In this document: one piece after another, positions 26,247 to 35,054 of the stretch | How positions within the stretch are numbered: the stretch's first letter is position 1 | How the letters are laid out: each line of letters starts with the position of its first letter | From: Streptomyces smyrnaeus | GTDB lineage: Bacteria > Actinomycetota > Actinomycetes > Streptomycetales > Streptomycetaceae | Direction of reading: 5' to 3' | Assembly (NCBI RefSeq): GCF_017676345.1 | Contig: NZ_JAFFZM010000003.1 | Location: forward strand, 1 to 64,000 | DNA length: 64,000 nucleotides | Made by a program: the position numbers and the translations under genes | Notes under the pieces: generated by a model | Told to the model about the DNA's origin: nothing | What the model saw: the letters and a program-made list of their open reading frames with translations, nothing else | Databases searched by the model: none

Positions 26247-27313
26247 CGATGAAGCAGATCCTCTTCTCCGGGGTCATCGGACTCTTCCTGTCCCTGATCG
26301 GGACCCCCCTGCTGATCAAACTGCTCGCCTCGCGCGGCTACGGCCAGTTCATCCGCGACGACGGCCCGCAGAACCACCACAGCAAGCGCGGCACCCCCAC
26401 CATGGGCGGTATCGCCTTCATCCTGGCGACGGTGCTCGCCTATGCGCTCACCAAGCTCATCACGGGGGAGCAGCCGTCCTTCTCCGGTGTGCTGGTGCTC
26501 TTCCTGTTCGCCGGGATGGGCCTGGTCGGCTTCCTGGACGACTACATCAAGATCGTCAAACAGCGCAGCCTGGGGCTGCGCGCCAAGGCGAAGATGGCCG
26601 GCCAGCTCATCGTCGGTATCGCCTTCGCCCTCCTCGCGCTCAGCTTCGAGGACGCGCGCCAGCTCACCCCCGCCTCCACCAAGCTCTCCTTCACCCAGGA
26701 CTTCGGCTGGGCCCTGCCGCCCGTGCTGTTCGTCGTCTGGGCGCTGTTCATGATCCTGGCGATGTCCAACGGCGTGAACCTCACCGACGGCCTCGACGGT
26801 CTGGCGACCGGCGCCTCGGTGATGGTCTTCGGCGCCTATGTCTTCATCTGCGTGTGGGAGTACCAGGAGTCCTGTGCGCACATCGCCACCGCGGGACCCG
26901 GCTGTTACGAGGTACGAGATCCGCTCGACCTGGCCGTGGTCGCGGCCGCGCTGATGGGTGCCTGCTTCGGCTTCCTGTGGTGGAACACCTCGCCGGCGAA
27001 GATCTTCATGGGCGACACCGGCTCCCTCGCCCTCGGCGGCGCGCTGGCGGGCCTGGCCATCTGCTCGCGCACCGAACTGCTGCTGGCCATCCTCGGCGGC
27101 CTGTTCGTGCTGATCACCATGTCGGTGGTCATCCAGGTCGGCTCCTTCCGGCTCACCGGCAAGCGCGTCTTCAAGATGGCCCCGCTCCAGCACCACTTCG
27201 AACTCAAGGGGTGGTCCGAGGTCCTTGTCGTGGTCCGGTTCTGGATCATCCAGGGCATGTGCGCCATCGTCGGCGTCGGCATCTTCTACGCGGGCTGGGC
27301 GGCGAGCAAGTGA
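26243..27313 (+). CDS. mraY: Phospho-MurNAc-pentapeptide translocase MraY
   Basis: 356 residues, about ten membrane helices. Transfers phospho-MurNAc-pentapeptide to undecaprenyl phosphate, giving lipid I. Conserved active-site segments: [31 protein letters not shown] with the metal-binding Asp pair, [27 protein letters not shown] and [13 protein letters not shown]. All are intact. The ATG overlaps the murF stop and the 3' end overlaps the murD GTG. Confidence 0.97.
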   Translation: MTMKQILFSGVIGLFLSLIGTPLLIKLLASRGYGQFIRDDGPQNHHSKRGTPTMGGIAFILATVLAYALTKLITGEQPSFSGVLVLFLFAGMGLVGFLDDYIKIVKQRSLGLRAKAKMAGQLIVGIAFALLALSFEDARQLTPASTKLSFTQDFGWALPPVLFVVWALFMILAMSNGVNLTDGLDGLATGASVMVFGAYVFICVWEYQESCAHIATAGPGCYEVRDPLDLAVVAAALMGACFGFLWWNTSPAKIFMGDTGSLALGGALAGLAICSRTELLLAILGGLFVLITMSVVIQVGSFRLTGKRVFKMAPLQHHFELKGWSEVLVVVRFWIIQGMCAIVGVGIFYAGWAASK

Positions 27314-28848
27314 CCGCCCAGGACGCGACGGGCCAGGACGCGACGGGCCGCACGAACCTGGCGAAGCTCACCGAGGAACTGTCCGGCAAGCACGTCACCG
27401 TCGCCGGACTCGGCGTCAGCGGTATGCCGGCGGCCAAGGTGCTGCACCGTCTCGGGGCCCGGGTCACGGCCGTCAACGGCGGCGACGGGCAAGGCCCGCG
27501 CCGCCAGGCCGCCGAACTGGAGGCGCTCGGGATCGCCGTCCGGCTCGGCGACGACCGGACGCTCCCCGAGGGCACCGAGCTGATCGTCACCACCCCCGGC
27601 TTCAAACCCGCCGCCCCCCTCTTCCGGGCGGCGGCCGAGGCGGGCGTACCGGTGTGGGGCGATGTGGAGCTGGCCTGGCGGCTGCGGGGGCCCGACGCTC
27701 CGCCGTGGCTCGCGGTCACCGGCACCAACGGCAAGACGACCACCGTCCAGATGCTCGCCAGCATTTTGCGCGCGGCCGGGCTGCGGACGGCGGCGGTCGG
27801 TAACATCGGCGTCTCCCTCATCGATGTCGTCCTGGAGCAGGAGCCCTACGCGGGCCTCGACGTGCTCGCCGTCGAACTCTCCAGCTACCAGCTGCACTGG
27901 GCCCCGGGCCTGCGTCCGCACTCCGGCGCGGTCCTCAACCTCGCCCCCGACCACCTCGACTGGCACGGCTCGATGGAGGCGTACGCCGCCGACAAGGGCC
28001 GCATCTACGAGGGCAACCAGGTGGCCTGCGTCTACAACGCCGACGACGCCGGCGGCTCGGACAACGCAGCCGGTACCGGCGCGGACCCCGCGCCCCGCAC
28101 CGAGGACCTGGTGCGGGCCGCCGACGTGGTGGAGGGTGCCCGCGCCATCGGCTTCACCCTCGGTACCCCGGCGCCCTCCCAACTCGGCGTGGTGGAGGGC
28201 GTGCTGGTCGACCGCGCCTTCGTCGCGGACCGGCAGCAGCAGGCGCAGGAGCTGGCCGAGATCGGCGACGTCCACCCCCCGGCGCCGCACAACATCGCCA
28301 ACGCGCTCGCCGCGGCGGCCCTGGCGCGCGCCTTCGGTGTACCGGCCGCGGCCGTACGCGACGGACTGCGCGCCTTCCGTCCGGACGCGCACCGCATCAC
28401 CCACGTCGCCGAGGTGGACGGTGTCTTTTTCGTCGACGACTCCAAGGCCACCAACACGCACGCGGCCGAGGCGTCGCTCGCCGCCTACGACTCGATCGTG
28501 TGGATCGCGGGCGGGCTGGCCAAGGGGGCGACGTTCGACGAACTGGTCGCCAGGTCGGCGCCCCGGCTGCGCGGCGTCGTACTGATCGGCGCCGACCGGG
28601 AGCTGATCGGACAAGCCCTGGCGCGACACGCCCCCGATGTGCCCGTGGCCGACCTCGAACGCACGGACACTGGGGCGATGGCGGAGGCTGTCCGCGAAGC
28701 GATGTCGATGGCCCGGCCCGGGGATACCGTACTGCTGGCTCCCGCGTGCGCCTCGATGGACATGTTCGTCAACTACAACGCGCGTGGCGACGCGTTCGCC
28801 GAGGCGGTCCGGGCCCTCGCCGCCGCCGCAGGCCACAGCGAGCAGTAG
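27310..28848 (+). CDS. murD: UDP-MurNAc-L-Ala:D-Glu ligase MurD
   Basis: 512 residues. Adds D-glutamate to UDP-MurNAc-L-Ala. [18 protein letters not shown] begins the N-terminal Rossmann domain; the P loop is [16 protein letters not shown]; other Mur motifs are [29 protein letters not shown] and [17 protein letters not shown]. The N-terminus contains a perfect 15-bp tandem duplication (27318-27332, 27333-27347) encoding QDATG twice. A Gly/Ala/Asp-rich insert of about 18 residues follows YNADD in the central domain. The GTG overlaps the mraY stop (GTGA). Confidence 0.95.
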   Translation: MTAQDATGQDATGRTNLAKLTEELSGKHVTVAGLGVSGMPAAKVLHRLGARVTAVNGGDGQGPRRQAAELEALGIAVRLGDDRTLPEGTELIVTTPGFKPAAPLFRAAAEAGVPVWGDVELAWRLRGPDAPPWLAVTGTNGKTTTVQMLASILRAAGLRTAAVGNIGVSLIDVVLEQEPYAGLDVLAVELSSYQLHWAPGLRPHSGAVLNLAPDHLDWHGSMEAYAADKGRIYEGNQVACVYNADDAGGSDNAAGTGADPAPRTEDLVRAADVVEGARAIGFTLGTPAPSQLGVVEGVLVDRAFVADRQQQAQELAEIGDVHPPAPHNIANALAAAALARAFGVPAAAVRDGLRAFRPDAHRITHVAEVDGVFFVDDSKATNTHAAEASLAAYDSIVWIAGGLAKGATFDELVARSAPRLRGVVLIGADRELIGQALARHAPDVPVADLERTDTGAMAEAVREAMSMARPGDTVLLAPACASMDMFVNYNARGDAFAEAVRALAAAAGHSEQ

Positions 28849-28896
28849 ACCCCGTCCCCGTCGGCCGAGGACGCGGGTGAGACGGAGGGGATACGG

Positions 28897-30294
28897 ATGA
28901 CGGCGCGATCCGCCAAACCGCCCACGCCCCGGCGCGCGCGCAGCCAACCCGCGCCCATGCGTCCGCCGAAGCGCCCCGAGGCACCCGGGGGCGGCGCGGC
29001 ACCGAAGCGGCTCTACGCCCGCGCCAAGCGCGCCTGGGACCGCCCGTTGACGGCGTACTACCTGATCATGGGCGGTAGCGCGCTCATCACCGTCCTCGGG
29101 CTGGTGATGGTCTTCTCCGCCTCGCAGATCCAGGCACTCCAGTCCGGACTGCCCTCCACCTACTACTTCCGCAAGCAGCTGGTGGCCGCCGGGATCGGGG
29201 CGGTGCTGCTGCTGGCCGCCTCGCGGATGCCGGTACGGATGCACCGGGCACTGGCCTATCCGCTGCTTGTCGTCTCCATCTTCCTGATGTGCCTGGTGCA
29301 GGTGCCCGGCGTGGGACAGGAGGTGAACGGGAACCAGAACTGGATCTATCTGGGCGGCCCGTTCCAGCTCCAGCCCAGCGAGTTCGCCAAGCTGGCACTC
29401 GTCCTGTGGGGCGCCGACCTGCTCGCGCGCAAGGGCGGGAAGAAGCTGCTCACCCAGTGGAAGCACCTGCTGGTACCGCTGGTGCCGGTCGTGCTGCTGC
29501 TGCTCGCGCTCATCATGCTCGGCGGCGACATGGGCACCGCTCTCATCGTCGCCGCCGTGCTCTTCGGACTGCTGTGGCTGGCGGGCGCGCCCACCCGGCT
29601 GTTCACGGGCGTACTCGTGATCGCCCTGACGGCCGCCGCGCTGCTGGTCACCTCCAGCCCCAACCGGATGGCCCGCCTCGGCTGCATCGGCGCAACCGAT
29701 CCGGGCCCCGACGACCGGTGCTGGCAGGCCGTGCACGGGATCTACGCGCTGGCCTCCGGAGGATGGTTCGGTTCCGGACTGGGTGCGAGTGTGGAAAAAT
29801 GGGGCCAACTCCCCGAACCCCACACCGATTTCATCTTCGCCGTGACCGGGGAGGAACTCGGTCTGGCGGGGACGCTGTCGGTACTCGCCCTCTTCGCGGC
29901 TCTAGGCTATGCGGGTATCCGCGTGGCCGGACGCACGGAGGACCCCTTCGTGAGGTATGCCGCGGGAGGCGTGACAACGTGGATCACGGCGCAAGCGGTG
30001 ATCAACGTGGGTGCGGTGCTCGGTCTGCTGCCGATCGCCGGGGTCCCCCTCCCGCTGTTCTCCTACGGTGGGTCCGCCCTGCTGCCGACGATGTTCGCTG
30101 TCGGACTGCTGATCGCCTTCGCGCGCAGCGACCCGGCGGCACGCGCTGCCCTGGCCGTGCGGCAGCCCGCCCTGTGGCAGCGCACGTCTCGGGGAGGGCC
30201 GGCAGGGGTGCTGCGATCGGGGACCGCCCCCGGCCGGAAGAGAGAGAAGACGATGAGACGGCGTGCCGGAAGGCCGCCGTCCGGAGAGCGGTGA
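28897..30294 (+). CDS. ftsW: Peptidoglycan glycosyltransferase FtsW
   Basis: 465 residues, SEDS family, about ten membrane helices. Polymerises lipid II at the septum with FtsI. Typical segments: MVFSASQIQALQ, SEFAKLALVLWGADLLARKG, LGGDMGTALIVAAVL, HGIYALASGGWFGSGLGASV, LPEPHTDFIFAVTGEELG and PLPLFSYGGSALLPTM. About 45 basic Pro/Ala-rich residues precede the first helix, and a basic tail follows the last. It starts 48 nt after murD with an ACGGAGGGG site and ends 6 nt before murG. Confidence 0.95.
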   Translation: MTARSAKPPTPRRARSQPAPMRPPKRPEAPGGGAAPKRLYARAKRAWDRPLTAYYLIMGGSALITVLGLVMVFSASQIQALQSGLPSTYYFRKQLVAAGIGAVLLLAASRMPVRMHRALAYPLLVVSIFLMCLVQVPGVGQEVNGNQNWIYLGGPFQLQPSEFAKLALVLWGADLLARKGGKKLLTQWKHLLVPLVPVVLLLLALIMLGGDMGTALIVAAVLFGLLWLAGAPTRLFTGVLVIALTAAALLVTSSPNRMARLGCIGATDPGPDDRCWQAVHGIYALASGGWFGSGLGASVEKWGQLPEPHTDFIFAVTGEELGLAGTLSVLALFAALGYAGIRVAGRTEDPFVRYAAGGVTTWITAQAVINVGAVLGLLPIAGVPLPLFSYGGSALLPTMFAVGLLIAFARSDPAARAALAVRQPALWQRTSRGGPAGVLRSGTAPGRKREKTMRRRAGRPPSGER

Positions 30295-30300
30295 AACAGC

Positions 30301-31395
30301 GTGCACGTCGTACTCGCCGGTGGGGGGACCGCCGGCCACATCGAGCCCGCGCTCGCCCTCGCGGACGCCCTGCGCAGGCAGGACCCGACCGTGGGGATCA
30401 CGGCCCTCGGTACCGAGCGCGGTCTGGAGACGCGGCTGGTGCCGGAACGCGGCTACCAACTGGAGCTGATTCCGGCCGTTCCGCTGCCGCGCAAACCCAC
30501 GCCCGAGCTGATCACCGTGCCGGGCCGGCTGCGCGGCACCATCAAGGCCGCCGAGCAGATCCTGGAGCGTGCCAAGGCCGACTGCGTCGTCGGCTTCGGC
30601 GGCTATGTGGCGCTGCCCGGCTATCTGGCCGCCAAGCGCGCCGGTGTGCCGATCGTCGTGCACGAGGCCAACGCCCGCCCGGGACTCGCCAACAAGATCG
30701 GCTCCCGCTATGCGCACGGCGTCGCCGTCTCCACACCGGACAGCAAGCTGCGGGGGGCGCGCTACGTCGGTATCCCGCTGCGCCGCTCCATCGCGACCCT
30801 CAACCGCGCCGCCGTACGCCCCGAGGCGCGTGCCGCCTTCGGGCTGTCCCCCAACCTGCCGACGCTGCTGGTCTCCGGCGGCTCGCAGGGTGCGCGCCGG
30901 CTCAACGAGGTCGTCCAGCAGGTCGTTCCGCACTTCCAGCGCGCGGGGATCCAGATCCTGCACGCGGTCGGGCCCAAGAACGAACTCCCCCACGTGGACC
31001 AGATGCCCGGAATGCCGCCCTATGTACCGGTACCGTATGTGGACCGGATGGACCTCGCGTACGCGGCGGCCGACATGATGCTCTGCCGCGCGGGCGCGAT
31101 GACCGTAGCGGAGCTGTCGGCCGTCGGGCTGCCCGCCGCCTACGTCCCGCTGCCGATCGGCAACGGCGAACAGCGGCTCAACGCCCAGCCGGTCGTCAAG
31201 GCCGGCGGCGGACTCCTCGTCGACGACGCGGAGCTGACGCCGGAGTGGATCCAGGGCAATGTGCTCCCGGTCCTCTCCGACCCGCAGCGGCTCACCGCCA
31301 TGTCGCGCGCGGCAGCCGAGTTCGGCCGTCCGGACGCCGATGAACTGCTTGTCGGCATGGTGTACGAGGCGATCGCCGCGGGCCGCCGGGACTGA
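30301..31395 (+). CDS. murG: Lipid II synthase MurG (GlcNAc transferase)
   Basis: 364 residues, GT-B fold. Transfers GlcNAc from UDP-GlcNAc to lipid I at the inner face of the membrane. Motifs: GGGTAGHIEPALALADAL, GFGGYVALPGYLAA, VHEANARPGLANKIG, LLVSGGSQGARRLNEVV, and the UDP-GlcNAc site CRAGAMTVAELSAVGLPAAY with LPIGNGEQRLNA. All expected elements are present. The GTG is 6 nt after ftsW; the AGAGCGG upstream is a modest ribosome binding site, so coupling to ftsW is likely. Confidence 0.95.
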   Translation: MHVVLAGGGTAGHIEPALALADALRRQDPTVGITALGTERGLETRLVPERGYQLELIPAVPLPRKPTPELITVPGRLRGTIKAAEQILERAKADCVVGFGGYVALPGYLAAKRAGVPIVVHEANARPGLANKIGSRYAHGVAVSTPDSKLRGARYVGIPLRRSIATLNRAAVRPEARAAFGLSPNLPTLLVSGGSQGARRLNEVVQQVVPHFQRAGIQILHAVGPKNELPHVDQMPGMPPYVPVPYVDRMDLAYAAADMMLCRAGAMTVAELSAVGLPAAYVPLPIGNGEQRLNAQPVVKAGGGLLVDDAELTPEWIQGNVLPVLSDPQRLTAMSRAAAEFGRPDADELLVGMVYEAIAAGRRD

Positions 31396-31451
31396 CCCGG
31401 CGGGCGCGGAGGCGGCAGCTCGCCGAGAACGCAGAAAGCAGGGTGGTCCTT

Positions 31452-32399
31452 GTGGTCAGAGCTGCCAAAGCCGTGAAGGCATCGAAGTCGTCCAAGCCGT
31501 CCAAGGGCTCCAAGGCGTCCGCGGCGTCCCGGTCGACCGGCGAGTCCGACCCGGTACGGCCGCGGGGCAAGGCCGTCGGCCAGGGCCGAAGTGCCGGCGT
31601 CCGCGTCGGTGCCCGTCCCGGCGCGCGAGCCGGCGCCGCCGGCCATGACCGCGCCCTTGAGGAGCCGGCGCGCCCGGAAGGAGCCGGACCGCGCCTGCGG
31701 CGGCGGCGCCTTCTCGTCCTGCTGCTCCTCCTCGCGGTCCTGCTGGGTGGCTTCGGCAGCTGGGTGCTGTACGGCTCGCCGTGGCTGCGCATCGAGTCCG
31801 TCTCCGTCACCGGCACCCGGGTACTGAGCGACTCCGAGGTCGTCCGCGCGGCGGCGGTCCCCGACGGGGAGCCGCTCGTCTCCATCGACAAGTCGGCCGT
31901 ACAGCGGCGTGTACGGGAGGCCCTGCCCCGGGTTCGCGAGGTGACGGCCGAGCGGTCCTGGCCGCACGGCGTCGTACTCACCGTGACGGAAAGACGGCCG
32001 GAACTGGTCATGGAGAAGGCCGGAAAATATGTGGAAGTGGACTCCGAGGGCGTGCGATTCGCCACAGTCGGCAAGCCACCGAAAGGCGTTCCGCTTCTTG
32101 TCCTGGAACCGGGCCGTCCGGCGGCCGAGCGGTACTTCTCAACGGCACGGCTGCGCCGGGAAGCGGCAAGGGTCACAGACGCTCTCCCCGATTCCGTCCA
32201 CCGCGCCACCCGCGCCGTGCGGGTGGGTTCCTACGACGACATCACCCTGAAGCTGACCGGAGGTCGCACGGTGCGGTGGGGAAGCTCCGAGCACAGCGCG
32301 CAGAAGGCGAGAGCGCTGACCGCTGTGATGAAAGCCGCCAAGGACGCCGAACACTTCGATGTCACCGCTCCCAGTGCCCCGGCCGCATCCGACAGTTAG
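31452..32399 (+). CDS. ftsQ: Cell division protein FtsQ
   Basis: About 315 residues. A long cytoplasmic region rich in Lys, Ser, Ala and Arg (SKSSKPSKGSKAS), one membrane helix near residues 85-105 (LLVLLLLLAVLLGGFGSWVL), then the POTRA domain WLRIESVSVTGTRVLSDSEV and the beta domain VTVTERRPELVMEKAGKYV. FtsQ scaffolds the FtsQ-FtsL-DivIC complex. The GTG at 31452 is preferred because CAGGG lies at a better distance; a GTG at 31443 is possible. The gene ends 660 bp before ftsZ, an unusually rich gap. Confidence 0.9.
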   Translation: MVRAAKAVKASKSSKPSKGSKASAASRSTGESDPVRPRGKAVGQGRSAGVRVGARPGARAGAAGHDRALEEPARPEGAGPRLRRRRLLVLLLLLAVLLGGFGSWVLYGSPWLRIESVSVTGTRVLSDSEVVRAAAVPDGEPLVSIDKSAVQRRVREALPRVREVTAERSWPHGVVLTVTERRPELVMEKAGKYVEVDSEGVRFATVGKPPKGVPLLVLEPGRPAAERYFSTARLRREAARVTDALPDSVHRATRAVRVGSYDDITLKLTGGRTVRWGSSEHSAQKARALTAVMKAAKDAEHFDVTAPSAPAASDS

Positions 32400-32613
32400 C
32401 CGTCACCGCACTGATCGCGTCCTCTTCGGCCGGATTCGGTGAAGGCTTGGCGTATCCGCTTGCGTGGCCGCTCCGGGCTGTGGTCTTCCCGCTAACCCCC
32501 GTACCCCCAGCCGGGTTCGGCGAACGGCTGGAGTCCACCGTTCCGTGGCCGCGTCAGTTGACCGGAGCTGCCCCACATGATCAGGCTGATGTCCTCGCCG
32601 GGAGCGAACCGTC

Positions 32614-32679
32614 CAGTTGACGGGCATCGCTGCTGGTGAGCACCCTGGTTGGCTGCTGCTCGGCCCACTCGTACAGGGT
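32614..32679 (+). repeat. 66-nt direct repeat, copy 1 (ftsZ upstream region)
   Basis: Starts CAGTTGACG and ends CAGGGT, with GGTGAGCACCCTGG in the middle. It aligns without gaps to copy 2, exactly 200 nt downstream, with 54 of 66 bases identical by my count. Confidence 0.85.
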
Positions 32680-32813
32680 CCTGCGTTCCGCGGGGGGTTG
32701 ACCCCCGTACCCCCCGCCGGGATCGGCGAAGGGGCGCAGGCGTCCGGCGCGGTGGACGGTGTTGTGGCCGGGGATCGGCGAACGGCTGGAGTCTCCGCCA
32801 CCTGTGGCCGTGT

Positions 32814-32879
32814 CAGTTGACGCGTATCGCCGCTGGTGAGCACCCTGGATGGCTACTGCTCGGTCTGATCACATAGGGT
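32814..32879 (+). repeat. 66-nt direct repeat, copy 2 (ftsZ upstream region)
   Basis: Second copy of the repeat, ending TAGGGT just before an A-rich AAAAGAAAAA stretch. The mismatches with copy 1 are concentrated in the last 16 bases, so the first 50 bases are the conserved part. Confidence 0.85.
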
Positions 32880-32903
32880 GAAAAGAAAAACGGGAGGTTC
32901 GGC

Positions 32904-32918
32904 GTGTTCGTTGAACAC
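32904..32918. promoter_or_regulatory. Inverted repeat over the ftsZ -35
   Basis: GTGTTC-GTT-GAACAC, 6-bp perfect arms with a 3-nt spacer. It overlaps the TTGAAC -35 candidate and could be an operator for a repressor of ftsZ. Confidence 0.4.
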
Positions 32919-32940
32919 CCAGCACTTGTCGACTTAGTGT
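32911..32940 (+). promoter_or_regulatory. Candidate developmental ftsZ promoter with WhiA-type core
   Basis: TTGAAC (32911-32916), 18-bp spacer, TAGTGT (32935-32940). GTGTC (32937-32941), the complement of the GACAC core bound by WhiA and WhiB, overlaps the -10. In Streptomyces, ftsZ is a known WhiA/WhiB target during sporulation; the assignment of this particular site is inference. Confidence 0.5.
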
Positions 32941-32975
32941 CCGTTGAGAAGAGTCCAAGTAAGACAGGCACTGGT

Positions 32976-33000
32976 AACCCTAAACTTCACACTTAGGGTT
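32976..33000. promoter_or_regulatory. Inverted repeat in the ftsZ leader
   Basis: AACCCTAA-N9-TTAGGGTT, 8-bp perfect arms around a 9-nt AT-rich spacer, 60 nt before the ftsZ start. It could fold in the leader RNA or bind a dimeric regulator. Confidence 0.55.
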
Positions 33001-33059
33001 CGGGTCGGCGTTCGAACCGCCCCACAGGGATACGTAACTCGAGGCGAGAGGCCTTCGAC

Positions 33060-34307
33060 GTGGCAGCACCGCAGAACTACCTCGCAGTCATCAAGGTCGT
33101 CGGTATTGGCGGCGGTGGCGTGAACGCCATCAATCGGATGATCGAGGTCGGTCTCAAGGGCGTCGAGTTCATCGCGATCAACACTGACGCGCAAGCCCTG
33201 TTGATGAGCGACGCCGACGTCAAGCTCGATGTGGGCCGCGAGCTGACTCGCGGCCTCGGTGCCGGCGCCAACCCGGACGTCGGCCGCAAGGCCGCAGAGG
33301 ACCACCGCGAGGAGATCGAGGAGGTCCTCAAGGGGGCCGACATGGTCTTCGTGACCGCGGGCGAGGGTGGCGGCACCGGCACCGGTGGCGCTCCCGTCGT
33401 GGCGAACATCGCCCGCTCGCTCGGCGCCCTCACCATCGGTGTCGTCACCCGTCCCTTCACCTTCGAGGGGCGTCGCCGGGCCAATCAGGCCGAGGACGGC
33501 ATCGCGGGACTGCGCGACGAGGTCGACACCCTGATCGTCATTCCGAACGACCGGCTGCTGTCCATCTCCGACCGCCAGGTCAGCGTGCTGGACGCCTTCA
33601 AGTCGGCGGACCAGGTGCTGCTCTCCGGTGTCCAGGGCATCACCGACCTCATCACCACCCCGGGCCTCATCAACCTCGACTTCGCGGACGTCAAGTCCGT
33701 GATGTCCGAGGCGGGATCGGCTCTGATGGGCATCGGCTCGGCGCGCGGGGACGACCGCGCGGTGGCCGCTGCCGAGATGGCCATCTCCTCGCCGCTGCTG
33801 GAGGCGTCCATCGACGGCGCGCGGGGTGTGCTGCTGTCCATCTCGGGCGGCTCCGACCTCGGTCTGTTCGAGATCAACGAGGCCGCCCAACTGGTGAGCG
33901 AGGCGGCCCACCCCGAGGCGAACATCATCTTCGGTGCCGTCATCGACGACGCACTCGGCGACGAGGTGCGGGTGACCGTCATCGCCGCCGGGTTCGACGG
34001 TGGGCAGCCGCCTTCCAAGAAGGGGGAGAAGGCGCTCGGCCAGCCGTCGTCCGCGGCCTCTTCGGCTCCGTCCTCCTACAAGGACGAGCCGTCCGCCGCC
34101 TCCGCCGACCCGGAGCCGGAGCGCCCCTCGTTCAGCGGCCTCGGCTCGGTGGCCCCGCCGCGCGAGGAGGACACCCCGCCCCGCCCGGAGCCGGCACCGG
34201 TGAGCGAGGTGCCGCCGCCTCCGGCCGCCACCCCGCAGGTGCCGCCGGCCCGCCCGTACCACGACAGCCAGGCGGAAGAGCTGGATGTGCCGGACTTCCT
34301 GAAGTGA
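33060..34307 (+). CDS. ftsZ: Cell division GTPase FtsZ
   Basis: 415 residues, tubulin-like. Polymerises into the Z ring and sporulation ladders. N-terminal [19 protein letters not shown], the tubulin signature GGGTGTG at residues 103-109, the T7 loop [20 protein letters not shown] and [15 protein letters not shown] beta strands are intact. A Ser/Pro/Glu-rich linker of about 85 residues leads to the C-terminal peptide ELDVPDFLK, which binds SepF and FtsW. The GTG has a GAGAGG site. The stop codon lies in a 16-bp tandem duplication shared with pgeF. Confidence 0.98.
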   Translation: MAAPQNYLAVIKVVGIGGGGVNAINRMIEVGLKGVEFIAINTDAQALLMSDADVKLDVGRELTRGLGAGANPDVGRKAAEDHREEIEEVLKGADMVFVTAGEGGGTGTGGAPVVANIARSLGALTIGVVTRPFTFEGRRRANQAEDGIAGLRDEVDTLIVIPNDRLLSISDRQVSVLDAFKSADQVLLSGVQGITDLITTPGLINLDFADVKSVMSEAGSALMGIGSARGDDRAVAAAEMAISSPLLEASIDGARGVLLSISGGSDLGLFEINEAAQLVSEAAHPEANIIFGAVIDDALGDEVRVTVIAAGFDGGQPPSKKGEKALGQPSSAASSAPSSYKDEPSAASADPEPERPSFSGLGSVAPPREEDTPPRPEPAPVSEVPPPPAATPQVPPARPYHDSQAEELDVPDFLK

Positions 34308-34329
34308 TAGCTGCCTGAAGTGATAGCTG
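34298..34329 (+). repeat. Perfect 16-bp tandem duplication across the ftsZ/pgeF junction
   Basis: CCTGAAGTGATAGCTG occurs twice in a row (34298-34313, 34314-34329). Each copy contains GTGATAG. In the first, TGA is the ftsZ stop; in the second, GTG is the pgeF start. Read from the first GTG the frame closes after four codons. Confidence 0.95.
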
Positions 34330-35051
34330 TACAAGAGACGGCCGGCGGCGCGCACTTCGCCTTCACCGACAGGTGGGGCGGGGTGAGCGCCGCTCCGTAT
34401 GAGGAGCTCAATCTCGGCGGCGCGGTCGGCGACGACCCCGAAGCGGTACGGACCAACCGTCGGCGGGCCGCGCATGCGCTCGGGCTGTCGCCCGACGAGG
34501 TGGTCTGGATGCATCAGGTGCACGGGCGCGACGTCGCCGTCGTCGATCGCCCGTTCGGCGCCGACGCGCCGCCCGTCGACGGGGTGGTGACGGCGCGCCG
34601 GGGGCTCGCGCTCGCGGTGCTCACCGCCGACTGCACTCCGGTGCTGCTGGCCGACCCGGTCGCGGGGATCGTGGGCGCGGCGCACGCCGGGCGCCCCGGG
34701 GTGCTGGCGGGCGTGGCGGAGGCGACGGTGGAGGCCATGGTGCGGCTCGGCGCCGAGCCGGAGCGCATGGTCGCCCGTACCGGCCCCGCCGTCTGCGGCA
34801 AGTGCTACGAGGTGCCCGACGCGATGCGCTCCGAGATCGCCGAGGCCGTTCCGGAGGCGTACGCGACCACGCGGCAGGGGACCCCGGCCGTCGACATGGC
34901 CGCGGCGGTGCGGGCCCAGCTCGGCCGGGCGGGGGTCGCACAGTGCGCTCAGTCCTCCGTGTGCACGCTGGAGTCCGCCGATCATTTCTCGTACCGCCGG
35001 GACAAGACGACGGGAAGGCTTGCGAGTTATGTCTGGATCGAGGCGAGCTGA
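34320..35051 (+). CDS. pgeF: Purine nucleoside phosphorylase / peptidoglycan editing factor PgeF (YlmD)
   Basis: 243 residues, YfiH/LACC1 family. In this family the enzyme is either a purine nucleoside phosphorylase or removes wrongly incorporated residues from UDP-MurNAc peptides. The zinc-site motifs are present: MHQVHGRDVAV, VLTADCTPVLLADP and GAAHAGRPGVLAG. Members lie after ftsZ in most Gram-positive bacteria. The GTG lies within the second copy of a 16-bp duplication and has no good ribosome binding site, so it may depend on ribosomes finishing ftsZ. It ends 3 nt before the next gene. Confidence 0.9.
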   Translation: MIAVQETAGGAHFAFTDRWGGVSAAPYEELNLGGAVGDDPEAVRTNRRRAAHALGLSPDEVVWMHQVHGRDVAVVDRPFGADAPPVDGVVTARRGLALAVLTADCTPVLLADPVAGIVGAAHAGRPGVLAGVAEATVEAMVRLGAEPERMVARTGPAVCGKCYEVPDAMRSEIAEAVPEAYATTRQGTPAVDMAAAVRAQLGRAGVAQCAQSSVCTLESADHFSYRRDKTTGRLASYVWIEAS

Positions 35052-35054
35052 GAA

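Larger units (their letters stand above)
32400..33059 (+). other. ftsQ-ftsZ gap with composite repeats and ftsZ promoter
   Basis: 660 bp without a supported gene. The left 480 bp hold decayed copies of two linked motifs. One begins ACCCCCGTACCCCC with a GCCGGG-TCGGCGAA core (copies at 32493-32562, about 32698-32760 and 32768-32821; a weaker one near 32429). The other is the 66-nt repeat listed separately. The right 150 bp hold promoter-like elements, two inverted repeats and a WhiA-type core. A GAGAGG ribosome binding site precedes the ftsZ GTG. Confidence 0.7.

Noticed and set aside
32400..32640. A small protein gene after ftsQ
   Set aside because: Open frames there overlap the direct repeats, lack good ribosome binding sites and show no coding-type third-position bias.
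32600..32880. Insertion-sequence remnant in the ftsQ-ftsZ gap
   Set aside because: No terminal inverted repeats, target-site duplication or transposase fragment is visible; the pattern is better described as duplicated direct repeats.
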